Origin: Limnothrix sp. CACIAM 69d
GTDB lineage: Bacteria; Cyanobacteriota; Cyanobacteriia; CACIAM-69d
Direction of reading: 5' to 3'
Length of the DNA stretch: 64,000 bases
Assembly: GCA_001913845.2 (NCBI GenBank)
Contig: MKGP02000088.1
Coordinates: 62,001-126,000, forward strand
The notes below the pieces were generated by a model that worked only from the letters and a program-made list of their open reading frames with translations, had not been told where the DNA came from and ran no database searches. This document shows positions 35,876-44,209 of this stretch, piece after piece. Position numbers and translations under genes: made by a program. How positions within the stretch are numbered: the stretch's first letter is position 1; every line of letters begins with the position of its first letter.

Positions 35876-36631
35876 ATGGACTCTTCCTTTGTGTGGCGGT
35901 GGCTTGTGCGACAATCCTGCACAGTCGAGATGCTGCCCGTGAATAATCCGGTTTCTGGATTGGGTTTTGGCTCCGTGTCTGTGGGTGATGACCTGGATTC
36001 TGAATTGGGTTCTGTCGCTGTAACATTGGGTGACGAGCAATCAGGTCATCCAACACAGGAACCTTCTCACTCAACTTCGGGCTGTTTATTGACAGATCCT
36101 TTAGTTTTGGGTGAGTCAGCGGCGGGGTTTACGCTGCTGGAATTGCTGATGGTGGCGGCGCTGGTGGGCATCCTCAGCGCGATCGCTGCGCCCGTTTGGC
36201 TGTCTTTTGCTGATAATCAACGCCTCAGCCAAGCCCAGGATGCGGCCTTTCGGACGATGCGGATTGCCCAGGCCCGGGCCCGCCACAATCGACGGATTTG
36301 GGAAGTATGTTTTCGGGACACGGGCCGATCGGTGGAGTTGGCGGTGCAACCCGCTCGAACAGGATTTTGTGACAATGCCCGGTGGGAACCTCTGCTGGCG
36401 GAGGCTACGGGCACGATCGGTGTGGCGATCGATGGGGATAACAGCACCCTACGATCGCGCAGTGGCGTTTACCGAATGCAATTCCAAGGCAGTGGCTGGG
36501 TGAATGGGCAACTGGGCCGAGTCACCTTTCAACTGCGCGATCGGGGGGATGATAGCCGCCGGAGTTGCGTGTTTGTGTCAACCCTCTTGGGTGCGTTACG
36601 GGGCGATCGCGATCGGGCCTGTTTGCGCTAG
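35876..36631 (+). CDS. type IV prepilin-like / GspH-family protein
   Basis: 251 residues as drawn. The signature AGFTLLELLMVAALVGILSA (about residues 83-102) is a type III signal: cleavage by PilD between Gly and Phe, Glu at +5, then a hydrophobic helix. The C-terminal part has paired cysteines (VCFRDTG..., GFCDNA..., SCVFVSTLLG) as in GspH/FimT minor pseudopilins. The leader of about 84 residues is unusually long. An internal ATG at 35930 shortens it by only 18, so the long acidic Ser/Asp/Gly-rich leader seems real or the true start is a later non-ATG codon. The role is probably minor pilin in pilus assembly, motility or DNA uptake. No other pil genes adjoin. Confidence 0.8.
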   Translation: MDSSFVWRWLVRQSCTVEMLPVNNPVSGLGFGSVSVGDDLDSELGSVAVTLGDEQSGHPTQEPSHSTSGCLLTDPLVLGESAAGFTLLELLMVAALVGILSAIAAPVWLSFADNQRLSQAQDAAFRTMRIAQARARHNRRIWEVCFRDTGRSVELAVQPARTGFCDNARWEPLLAEATGTIGVAIDGDNSTLRSRSGVYRMQFQGSGWVNGQLGRVTFQLRDRGDDSRRSCVFVSTLLGALRGDRDRACLR

Positions 36632-36670
36632 CTCACGGCTGGTTGGCTCGCTGGTGCGCGGGCTGCTGAT

Positions 36671-37159
36671 TTAGTTCTTCGCTTTTTCGCTCATGCCCTG
36701 GCCCAGCTCGGGAGCCACGGGATACCAACGCCAACGCTGGAGCCGAAACCGCAGTGTGGTGAACCGGGCCCGTTCCGCCACCGGGCGATCGAGCAATTGC
36801 TCCACGGGCAACACTGTGCCATCGGTCTGCACAGCCAAATTATCCGCATCCAGTTCCAGCATCCAATTGCCGAACCGACAGGTAACCGGTGTGATCCGAA
36901 AGCCACTCAAGGACTCGATCGGGTGGCCAATGCGGGCCCCCACACAAAACACCTCCTCCGGGGCCCGGCTCACGCCCCGCAGCGCGATCGCCACTTCCTC
37001 GCGCAATTGCTCAGATTGCTCAATTAACGATTGCCACTCGGCCAGGCTGGAGGAACCACCGGCCAACGCGGGCTGGACTTCCCAGCCAACGGTAGTCGCT
37101 CGGACAACGCCCACCAGAATGGTGATTAGCCCCAAAGTCCAATGTACGTATTTACCCAT
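36671..37159 (-). CDS. hypothetical exported protein
   Basis: 162 residues. The N-terminus (MGKYVHWTLGLITILVGVVRATT) is a signal sequence or membrane anchor. The mature part has a helical stretch SLAEWQSLIEQSEQLREEVAIALRGV, two cysteines (EEVFCVGARIGHP, ITPVTCRFGNW) that could pair in the periplasm, and a basic FTTLRFRLQRWRWYP segment. I recognise no family. It is convergent with the prepilin gene (39 bp between stops) and divergent from argB. The predicted fold is mixed alpha-beta. Coding is supported by compositional agreement with neighbours and the clear leader peptide. Confidence 0.6.
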   Translation of the reverse strand: MGKYVHWTLGLITILVGVVRATTVGWEVQPALAGGSSSLAEWQSLIEQSEQLREEVAIALRGVSRAPEEVFCVGARIGHPIESLSGFRITPVTCRFGNWMLELDADNLAVQTDGTVLPVEQLLDRPVAERARFTTLRFRLQRWRWYPVAPELGQGMSEKAKN

Positions 37160-37196
37160 TGATCGGGAAGCAACCGCCGAGCGCCTAGACGATTAC

Positions 37197-37210
37197 GTAG
37201 CCTCTGTTAC
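37197..37210. promoter_or_regulatory. possible NtcA box (GTA-N8-TAC)
   Basis: GTAGCCTCTGTTAC fits the palindromic NtcA consensus exactly. It is 255 bp before argB and 38 bp before the divergent exported-protein gene. No well-placed TAN3T -10 box follows at the usual 22-bp spacing, and such a word is expected several times by chance in 64 kb, so this is weak. Confidence 0.25.
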
Positions 37211-37464
37211 GGTTTTAGCCCGATCGGCTCAATCTTTGCCCGGTTCTCAAGAAAACCACACAGCAATTTCAGTGCGTCTGGTCACCACGATCCGATCGCC
37301 TGCCTCGTATCATGCAACCGAAGCGGGCCCCTCATTGGATTGGCCCACAAAAAACGGCCGAGAGGTGAGTTAAGCACAGCGCTGACAGCCCTCCTCCACC
37401 CGGCCGCTATTCACCGGGCAATCCTAACCTCACCCCAGCAAACCCTCAGAGCCACTGACTGACC

Positions 37465-38364
37465 ATGGATCACGAAAGCGAATACATCAGCAAAGCCGAA
37501 GCCACCCGGGTGCGCGTTCTCAGCGAAGCCCTGCCCTACATTCAGCAGTTTGCCGGGCGCACGGTGGTGGTGAAATATGGCGGCGCAGCCATGAAAGACG
37601 ATCGCCTCAAGGACAAGGTGATTCGTGATGTTGTGTTCATGTCCTGTGTGGGGCTACGTCCGGTGGTGGTGCATGGGGGCGGGCCCGAAATTAACAACTG
37701 GCTGGGCAAACTCAACATCGAGCCACAGTTTCGCGACGGGCTGCGGGTGACCGACTCCGACACCATGGACGTGGTGGAAATGGTGTTGGTGGGCCGTGTG
37801 AATAAGGAATTGGTCTCGCTGATTAACCAGGCCGGCGGCATGGCGATCGGGCTTTGTGGCAAAGACGGCAACTTGGTAACCGCTCGCCAAAAGGGCAACC
37901 GCCAGGAAATTGGCTTTGTGGGCGAAGTCAACAGCATCAACATCGATGTGTTGGAACCAATGTTGAACAATGGCTATATTCCCGTGATTTCCAGCGTGGC
38001 GGCCGATGCGGATGGCCAGGCTTACAACATCAATGCGGACACGGTGGCCGGAGAGTTGGCCGCCGCCCTGGGAGCCGAGAAGATGATTCTGCTGACGGAT
38101 ACGGCCGGGGTGCTGCGGGACTATAAAGATCCTTCAACCCTAATCCCCAAGGTGGATATTCAAGGGGCCCGGGAGCTAATTTCCCAAGGCGTTGTCGGCG
38201 GCGGCATGATTCCCAAGGTGAACTGTTGTGTTCGATCGCTGGCTCAAGGGGTGCGAGCGGCTCACATTATTGATGGCCGGATTCCCCACGCCCTATTGCT
38301 GGAAATTTTTACGGACGCGGGAATCGGAACCATGATTGTGGCCTCCGATCTGATGAAGTCCTAG
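37465..38364 (+). CDS. argB: acetylglutamate kinase
   Basis: 299 residues, the full length of arginine-sensitive NAGKs. It phosphorylates N-acetylglutamate in arginine synthesis. Visible motifs are the N-terminal helix [24 protein letters not shown] (the PII-contact and arginine-response helix in the cyanobacterial enzyme), the Lys of [10 protein letters not shown], the phosphate loop [30 protein letters not shown], and VGGGMIPKV near the C-terminus. In cyanobacteria the nitrogen regulator PII activates this enzyme, and the sequence keeps the required N-terminal extension. Monocistronic by spacing; it is followed by a short dispersed palindrome. Confidence 0.97.
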   Translation: MDHESEYISKAEATRVRVLSEALPYIQQFAGRTVVVKYGGAAMKDDRLKDKVIRDVVFMSCVGLRPVVVHGGGPEINNWLGKLNIEPQFRDGLRVTDSDTMDVVEMVLVGRVNKELVSLINQAGGMAIGLCGKDGNLVTARQKGNRQEIGFVGEVNSINIDVLEPMLNNGYIPVISSVAADADGQAYNINADTVAGELAAALGAEKMILLTDTAGVLRDYKDPSTLIPKVDIQGARELISQGVVGGGMIPKVNCCVRSLAQGVRAAHIIDGRIPHALLLEIFTDAGIGTMIVASDLMKS

Positions 38365-38418
38365 GGGGTGGGCGCGGTTCTTCACAACCCGGATCCGGTT
38401 GCTATGAGACAGTGGGGG

Positions 38419-38438
38419 CAAGGGGCTGAAGCCCCTTG
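38419..38438. repeat. dispersed palindrome CAAGGGGCTGAAGCCCCTTG
   Basis: A 20-bp near-perfect palindrome preceded by GACA and followed by TC. The same core is at 41258-41277 and 62712-62731, and one-sided versions occur at about 47408 and 56646. It lies between argB and the oxidoreductase gene. Confidence 0.8.
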
Positions 38439-38504
38439 TCTAGTATGGGGATTGCGGAAGTTCCCTGAAGCAACCTGAACCGTTCTGAACTGTTTCGAGC
38501 AATC

Positions 38505-39602
38505 ATGACCTATTCCACAAACACCCTGGGCGTGGCGATCGCTGGTACGGGGTTTGGCCAAAAAATCCATCTGCCGGTGTTGCAACAGCACCATCGCACC
38601 CGCCCGATCGCCCTGTACCACCGCCAAATTCAAACGGCCCAGGCGATCGCCCAACGGCATCAGCTTCCCTATGCTTTCGATCGCTTTGCGGAAATGGTGG
38701 CCCTGCCGGAGGTGCAAGCGGTGATGATTTCTACGCCGCCCTTTTTGCACTACACCATGGCCCAAACGGCCCTGGCGGCCGGGAAGCATGTGCTGTTGGA
38801 AAAACCGGTGACCATGACGGCGCAAGAGGCGATCGCCCTGGAGCAGTTGGCCGCGACAACGAGAGCGATCGTGGCGGTGGATTTTGAGTTTCGGATGGTT
38901 CCGGCTTGGCAATATTTGGCGGAACTGCTGGCGGACGATCGCGTGGGTCAAAAACGCCTGATCAAAATCGACTGGATGGCTTCCAGCCGGGCCGATGCCA
39001 GCCGGCCTTGGAATTGGTATGCCCAGCGATCGAGCGGCGGCGGGGCCCTCGGGGCGATCGGGTCTCACACCTTCGACTATATCCATTGGCTATTTGGGCC
39101 CGTGCGGCGGTTGTTTGCCCATTTAGTTACCTCCGTGCCCGATCGACCTGACCCCAGCAGCGGCCAACTGAAACCGGTGGATTCCGATGATATTTGCCAA
39201 ATCTTGCTGGAGCTGACCGACGGCACGCCGGTTCAGGTCTGTTTAAGCTCCACAACCTACCAAGGGCGGGGTCATTGGGTGGAAATCTATGGCGATCGAG
39301 GCACGCTGATTCTGGGCAGCGACAACCAAACGGACTATATCCACGGGTTCAAGCTTTGGTATGCACCCGCAGGCGAGCCGTTGCAGGAATTGCCCATTCC
39401 CGATCGGCTGGCGTTTCCCCAAACCTATCCCGACGGGCGAATGGCGGCCGTGTTGCGGGTGGTCGATCGCTGGGTGCAGGCGATCGATCAAGGCCAGGCG
39501 ATCGCCCCATCCCTCCGCGAGGGGATTGCGTCTCAGCAGCTCATGGACTTGGCCCACGAATCCCACGATCGGGGGCAATGGGTGACGGTTCCCAATGCTT
39601 AA
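38505..39602 (+). CDS. Gfo/Idh/MocA-family oxidoreductase
   Basis: 365 residues. The Rossmann N-terminus has LGVAIAGTGFGQKIHLPVL (G-x-G-x-x-G-like) and the family's EKPV motif (HVLLEKPVTMT, about residues 105-115), whose Lys helps catalysis. The C-terminal alpha-beta domain has GGGALGAIGSHTFDYIHWLFG with the usual His. NAD(P)-dependent oxidation or reduction of a sugar or biliverdin-like substrate is possible; the substrate cannot be told from sequence. It is clearly not BvdR-length. The neighbours (argB upstream, a B12 riboswitch downstream) give no hint. The ATG at 38505 yields the expected start. Confidence 0.88.
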   Translation: MTYSTNTLGVAIAGTGFGQKIHLPVLQQHHRTRPIALYHRQIQTAQAIAQRHQLPYAFDRFAEMVALPEVQAVMISTPPFLHYTMAQTALAAGKHVLLEKPVTMTAQEAIALEQLAATTRAIVAVDFEFRMVPAWQYLAELLADDRVGQKRLIKIDWMASSRADASRPWNWYAQRSSGGGALGAIGSHTFDYIHWLFGPVRRLFAHLVTSVPDRPDPSSGQLKPVDSDDICQILLELTDGTPVQVCLSSTTYQGRGHWVEIYGDRGTLILGSDNQTDYIHGFKLWYAPAGEPLQELPIPDRLAFPQTYPDGRMAAVLRVVDRWVQAIDQGQAIAPSLREGIASQQLMDLAHESHDRGQWVTVPNA

Positions 39603-39779
39603 TCGCCCCAAACCCACCAGGACTGCCCCTTGCAAACTGGGGTGGCGAGCAACCCCTGTTGAAATATCTTCGATCTGAACTATGCTCTTGAGATGAATCT
39701 GCCCAGCTCGATCGACGGCGGCCACAGCCAAATCATTTGGCCTTCCGTAGCCAGCCGCTGGGCAACCCGCTCGTGATTC

Positions 39780-39900
<121 letters not shown>

Positions 39901-39931
39901 TTACCCCTTCCACTTCTGCGAGGTTCGGACT

Positions 39932-40492
39932 GTGGAGTCCTCACAACTTTTGTCACCGACGGGCGAAACGCTCGCGGCCAGTTCCGCATCCCCATCCGTC
40001 GTTTTCAGCCAAGCTGGCTCCGGGCAAACCAGTCCAGCGCCAACGAATGGAGCCGCCTCGGCCGCTGTGATGCAATCGGCCGACCAACCCGCCACGGTTC
40101 CCATGGCCCTGTTGGTTTGCACCACCTGTGCCAGCACTTGGCAAAACGGCCAGCGCGTGGGCATCAGTGGCGGTGAGCAATTGCTCGATCGCCTGCAAAG
40201 CCGTTTGGCGGATGGGGCCAATGGCGCGATCGCCCTGACTCCCACCCAATGCATGAGCGCCTGTAGCCATGCCTGTGTGGTGGCCTTTGCGGCAGCCGGT
40301 AAACACAGCTATCTGTTTGGGGATTTGCCCCACGATCCGGCCCGCCTGGATCAAACCGTGGAGGCGATCGCCGCCTGTGCCAATCTCTATCTCGATCGCC
40401 CCGATGGTCTGCTGGCCTGGGGCGAACGGCCGGAACCCCTGAAAAGCGGCGTTTTGGCCCGTATTCCCCCCACCACGGTTTCAATCACCTAG
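39932..40492 (+). CDS. DUF1636 family metal-binding protein
   Basis: About 186 residues. The open frame extends back to 39737 through the riboswitch, so an internal start is needed. GTG at 39932 has GAGG eight bases upstream and begins right after the aptamer; ATG at 40070 is a later option. The conserved part starts LLVCTTCASTWQNGQRVGISGG and continues TPTQCMSACSHACVVAFAAAGK, a thioredoxin-like 2Fe-2S fold with four cysteines, then PDGLLAWGERPEPLKSGVLARIPP. DUF1636 proteins recur in B12-riboswitch loci with HupE/UreJ and CobW, as here. Its role is presumed to be metal delivery or cobalamin-related redox; unproven. Confidence 0.85.
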   Translation: MESSQLLSPTGETLAASSASPSVVFSQAGSGQTSPAPTNGAASAAVMQSADQPATVPMALLVCTTCASTWQNGQRVGISGGEQLLDRLQSRLADGANGAIALTPTQCMSACSHACVVAFAAAGKHSYLFGDLPHDPARLDQTVEAIAACANLYLDRPDGLLAWGERPEPLKSGVLARIPPTTVSIT

Positions 40493-40562
40493 GGGTTGTT
40501 ATGCATTCCCCTAGAATCCTGTATTCCCCCATCTGCCCCTGAGGGCTTGGAGAAATTATCTA

Positions 40563-41204
40563 ATGCGACAACTCAAAACATTGGCATCAGCTCAAGGCCG
40601 TTTCGCTGGTGCTGTGGCCGGGCTATCTCTGTTGCTGGCTGCGCTGCCCGCATCGGCGCACCACATGATGGGTGGTCAGGTGCCGAGCAACGGCTTTGAG
40701 GGATTCATGTCCGGTTTGGCTCACCCGGTGATCGGCTTGGATCACTTGGCCTTTGTGGTGGCTTCCGGTTTGGTGGCGATCGGGGCGGCCCGAGGCTGGA
40801 TTGTGCCTGTGATCTTTGCGATCGCGGCCTTGGGCGGCACGGGTCTACACCTGCAAAGTTGGGATTTACCCTTCCCGGAGCTGATGGTTTCCGGTTCGGT
40901 GGTGCTATTTGGGTTGTTGCTGGCCATGGGTCGCCAACTGCCGACGGTGGCCTTGGGGGCGATCGCCCTGGTGGCTGGCCTGTTTCATGGTTATGCCTAC
41001 GGCGAATCGATCGTCGGGGCGGGCATGGTTCCCCTCACGGCCTATCTGATTGGGTTTACGGCCATTCAGCTCACGATCGCCCTCGGGGTGCGGGGGTTGG
41101 TGCAACGGTTGGCGGAAGGTTCGATCGCCCAAACCCTGCGCCACATCGGTTTTGCCATTGTGGGTGCGGGCGCGGCATTCTTAGCCTCGGCCTTGGGCGC
41201 TTAG
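40563..41204 (+). CDS. hupE: HupE/UreJ family metal transporter
   Basis: 213 residues. It has a signal or first helix (AGAVAGLSLLLAALPASA), then AHHMMGGQVPSNGFEGFMSGLAHPVIGLDHLAF containing the metal-coordinating His-rich stretch (HPxxGxDHxxF) of HupE/UreJ, and five or six further helices including LFHGYAYGE. Family members move Ni2+ or Co2+. The upstream cobalamin riboswitch and the partner CobW point to cobalt uptake for B12. The gap to DUF1636 is 70 bp, so the riboswitch probably controls both. Inner membrane; His29-His30 at the mature N-terminus could be a first metal site. Confidence 0.9.
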   Translation: MRQLKTLASAQGRFAGAVAGLSLLLAALPASAHHMMGGQVPSNGFEGFMSGLAHPVIGLDHLAFVVASGLVAIGAARGWIVPVIFAIAALGGTGLHLQSWDLPFPELMVSGSVVLFGLLLAMGRQLPTVALGAIALVAGLFHGYAYGESIVGAGMVPLTAYLIGFTAIQLTIALGVRGLVQRLAEGSIAQTLRHIGFAIVGAGAAFLASALGA

Positions 41205-41222
41205 GGGATACCTGAGAACTAA

Positions 41223-41338
41223 CTTGAGGGACTTGCAAAGCACGAGTCGTCGTGGGGCAAGGGGCTTAAGCCCCTTGTCTGCGTCAGTTGAGGAGACTCG
41301 CAAGGGAGCAGTTATGGCTGTTCAGCCATTCCCTTAAG
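41223..41338. repeat. small inverted-repeat element with CAAGGGGCTTAAGCCCCTTG core
   Basis: The centre is a perfect 20-bp palindrome (41258-41277). The outer sequences CTTGAGGGA (41223-41231) and TCCCTTAAG (41330-41338) are imperfect inverted ends. The part after the core, TCTGCGTCAGTTGAGGAG, resembles TCTTCGTCGATCGATGAGG of the MITE at 47349. It separates hupE from cobW. Confidence 0.6.
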
Positions 41339-41384
41339 GCCGCTCAGAACTGAAGTTCAAGGACTGAATTCAACACCAATAACC

Positions 41385-42467
41385 ATGCACAAAATTCCCG
41401 TTACCGTTGTTACCGGCTTTTTGGGCGCGGGCAAAACCACGCTGCTGCGCCATTTGTTGCAAAACCCCCAAGGCCGCCGGATTGCCGTGCTGGTGAATGA
41501 GTTTGGGGAAGTGGGGATTGATGGGGACTTGCTGCGATCGTGCCAAGTCTGTGACGAAGCGGAGACAACTGATCCCAATAACGGCCCCAGCAACGTGATT
41601 GAGCTAACCAATGGTTGCTTGTGCTGCACGGTGCAAGAGGAATTTTTGCCGACGATGCAACAGTTGCTCGATCGCCGGGAAGATATCGATTGCATTGTGA
41701 TTGAAACTTCGGGGCTGGCGCTGCCCAAGCCGTTGGTGCAAGCTTTCCGTTGGCCGGAAATCCGCACGGGGGCGACGGTCGATGGCGTGATTGCCACGGT
41801 GGACTGCGAAGCCCTGGCGGCTGGTCGTGTGGTGGGCGATGTGGCCGCGCTGTTGGAGCAGCGGGCCGCCGATGACAGCCTGGAGCACGAAACCCCGATC
41901 GAGGAATTGTTTGAAGACCAGCTCGCCTGTGCTGACTTGGTGCTGTTGACCAAGTGCGATCGGGTGGAGCCGATCGAGGTGGCGCGGGTGGAAACCTGGC
42001 TGAAGCAGGAGTTGCGACCCGGGGTGAAAATTGTCCGTTGCCAACGGGGGGCGATCGCGCCGGAACTGTTGCTGGGCTTCAATGCGGCCGTGGAAGACAA
42101 CCTGGACGATCGCCCCAGCCACCACGATCATCACCACCATGATCATGACGATAAGCATGATCACGACCATGACCACGATCACGATCATGACGACGACATC
42201 AGCGCGATCGCCCTCACCCTCGGAGCCGTGGAGCCTCGCGCTTTGGTGCAACGCCTAGAGCGGCTGGTGCAGGAGTGGGAAATCTACCGCATTAAGGGAT
42301 TTGCCGATGTGGCCGGCAAGCCGATGCGGTTGGTGGTGCAAGGGGTGGGGCCGCGGTTCGAGACCTTTTTTGATCGCCCCTGGCGGCCCGATGAAGCGCG
42401 ATCGACCCAACTGGTGATCATTGGTCGCGATTTGGATCGATCGGCGATCGCGGCGGCCATTGGCTAA
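41385..42467 (+). CDS. cobW: CobW-family GTPase metallochaperone
   Basis: 360 residues. The G3E GTPase features are VTGFLGAGKTTLL (Walker A, 9-21), NEFGEVGIDG, the metal-binding NGCLCC (CLCC at 78-81), ETSGLALPKP and LTKCD. A His/Asp-rich linker at about residues 243-274, around HHDHHHHDHDD and onward, can bind several metal ions. A CobW C-terminal domain ends the protein. COG0523 members load metals onto target enzymes. Riboswitch context makes Co2+ delivery to cobalamin synthesis the likeliest role, though Zn or Ni chaperones look alike. It is third in the riboswitch-led run, with a repeat element in the 180-bp gap before it. Confidence 0.92.
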   Translation: MHKIPVTVVTGFLGAGKTTLLRHLLQNPQGRRIAVLVNEFGEVGIDGDLLRSCQVCDEAETTDPNNGPSNVIELTNGCLCCTVQEEFLPTMQQLLDRREDIDCIVIETSGLALPKPLVQAFRWPEIRTGATVDGVIATVDCEALAAGRVVGDVAALLEQRAADDSLEHETPIEELFEDQLACADLVLLTKCDRVEPIEVARVETWLKQELRPGVKIVRCQRGAIAPELLLGFNAAVEDNLDDRPSHHDHHHHDHDDKHDHDHDHDHDHDDDISAIALTLGAVEPRALVQRLERLVQEWEIYRIKGFADVAGKPMRLVVQGVGPRFETFFDRPWRPDEARSTQLVIIGRDLDRSAIAAAIG

Positions 42468-42497
42468 GTTCAGGCGAAAAAAGGGTTGATCAACAGC

Positions 42498-43043
42498 TCA
42501 CATCGCCTGATTCCAGGTCGTACCCACAAACACGATCGCCGCCATCAGGGCCAACAGTCCTTGAATCACGTTGCCAATAATCGATCCCAACAGGATGCCC
42601 AAGGCTGCTTTTAGGGAAACTTTGAAGCGGGGCACGAGCGGTATGGTGCGCCGGTAGAGCATTTCCCCCACCACGGCCCCCAACACCGGGCCCAACAGAA
42701 TGCCTGCCAAGGGCCCTCCGATCGGGAGGGCCGGCAACAGGCCAAAGAACCCCAACAGCAACCCCACGATCGAGCCAATTTGCCCCCACTGGCTGGCTCC
42801 GGCCTTTTGTGCGCCAATGATGCCCGCCAGGTTGTCGATTAACAGGCTCAAGACCAAGACGGCGATCGACACCCACAGGGCCGTGGTCACCAGGGCCCAG
42901 CCCTTGACGGCTCCCCAAATCACCACGGCCAACACCACCAAACTGGGCCCTGGAATGGCGGGGATGAAGGATCCCAACACGCCCACCAAGGCCATGGCGA
43001 TTAAGCCCAAATACAAAATTGTCTGACCTGTCTGCCCGTCCAT
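42498..43043 (-). CDS. DUF456 family membrane protein
   Basis: 181 residues with five or six hydrophobic helices. The family pattern is seen in GVLGSFIPAIPGPSLVVLAVVIWG near the N-terminus, in the middle glycine-rich block GSIVGLLLGFFGLLPALPIGGPLAGILLGPVLGAVVGEMLYRR, and in the C-terminal KAALGILLGSIIGNVIQGLLALMAAIVF. DUF456 proteins have two copies of a short glycine-zipper segment and no known biochemical function. It is convergent with cobW (30 bp between stops) and 72 bp downstream of the dppB-type permease on the same strand. The start ATG at 43043 gives a polar N-terminus before the first helix. Confidence 0.85.
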   Translation of the reverse strand: MDGQTGQTILYLGLIAMALVGVLGSFIPAIPGPSLVVLAVVIWGAVKGWALVTTALWVSIAVLVLSLLIDNLAGIIGAQKAGASQWGQIGSIVGLLLGFFGLLPALPIGGPLAGILLGPVLGAVVGEMLYRRTIPLVPRFKVSLKAALGILLGSIIGNVIQGLLALMAAIVFVGTTWNQAM

Positions 43044-43115
43044 GTTGAGTTGCGAATTGAGCTGCGAGTTGGTTGGCGAATTTGGGCGCGTTAATCGGGT
43101 TGGGATGACAGCGGC

Positions 43116-44078
43116 CTAGCGATCGAGCCGCACCCTCGGATCCAAAACCCCATAGAGGCCATCCGCAATCAGATTGAACAGCACAATCAAAATCGCATAG
43201 ATAAACGCGATCGCCATCACCACGGGCGTATCGTTGCGCTGGATGGAGTCCACCAGCAAGGAACCAATGCCCGGCACACGGAACACCTGCTCCGTCACGA
43301 TCGCCCCCGTGAACACCGCTGGCACATCAAGCGCCACCAGCGTCACCACGGGAATCAAGGCATTGCGCAAAATATGCCGCCCCACCACAATCCATTCCGG
43401 CAGTCCCTTCGCCCGAGCCGTTCGCACATAGCCCTGATAAACCTGCTCCAGCACCGAAGCGCGGGTGAACCGCATCAGGCCGGCCGTTTGAAACAGGGCC
43501 AACACCCCGATCGGCATCATGGACTGCTTAATCTGTTCTCCCAGGCTAGCGAAATCCACCACTTGCAGGTTGCTGTCATAGATAAAGGGCAGCCAGCGCA
43601 GTTGCACGCTAAACAGCAAAATCACCAGCAGACCCGTGAAAAAGGGCGGCAGAGAAAAGCCAATGAAGGAAATGAGCGTGGCCGTGCGATCGACCCAACC
43701 ATGGCGCTTGAGGGCGGCAATTAGCCCCAAGGGCAGGGCAATGAGGGCGCTGAATCCGTAGGCCACTCCCACTACGGCCAGGGTGGTGGGTAACCGTTGG
43801 CCAATCAGTTCCAAAACGGGCACTCGGCTGACGAAGGAGTAGCCTAAGTCGCCCCGCAGCAGGGACAGCAGCCACTTGACATAGCGGATGTGAACGGGTT
43901 GATCCAGCCCCAGGGAGGCGCGAATCTGCGATCGAACCTCGGGGGAGAGGGCCCCGTTGGCGGCAAATTCACCCAAGGGGTCGCCGGGGGCCAGGGCCAG
44001 GATGCCAAAAATAATCAAACTGATGGCGAGCAGTGTTGGAATTGCCACCCCAATTCGTCCGAGGAAGTAGCGCCCCAT
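43116..44078 (-). CDS. ABC transporter permease, DppB/OppB type
   Basis: About 320 residues from the ATG at 44078 (MGRYFLGRIGVAIPTLLAISL). A longer frame to 44315 would overlap bioU and adds non-homologous residues, so it is rejected. Typical of peptide/nickel permeases: an N-terminal helix with IIFGILALAPGDP, the proline-containing loop LGLDQPVHIRYVKWL, and the coupling-helix motif EAA-like YVRTARAKGLPEWIVVGRHILRNALIP. The C-terminus is LYGVLDPRVRLD. It moves oligopeptides or metals with a binding protein and ATPase encoded elsewhere. The rest of the transporter is not in the window, as often occurs for cyanobacterial Opp systems. Confidence 0.93.
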   Translation of the reverse strand: MGRYFLGRIGVAIPTLLAISLIIFGILALAPGDPLGEFAANGALSPEVRSQIRASLGLDQPVHIRYVKWLLSLLRGDLGYSFVSRVPVLELIGQRLPTTLAVVGVAYGFSALIALPLGLIAALKRHGWVDRTATLISFIGFSLPPFFTGLLVILLFSVQLRWLPFIYDSNLQVVDFASLGEQIKQSMMPIGVLALFQTAGLMRFTRASVLEQVYQGYVRTARAKGLPEWIVVGRHILRNALIPVVTLVALDVPAVFTGAIVTEQVFRVPGIGSLLVDSIQRNDTPVVMAIAFIYAILIVLFNLIADGLYGVLDPRVRLDR

Positions 44079-44209
44079 GGGTTTAATAGCGGTTGATCCG
44101 GTTGCTGGATCAAATGATTGATCAAACTGATGATAGGCCGTTGGAATCGATCGCCCCGTAGCCAGCGAGACCCGCCTTGCAAAGGGTTTTGGGCGGGTGT
44201 CGCTCGGCC

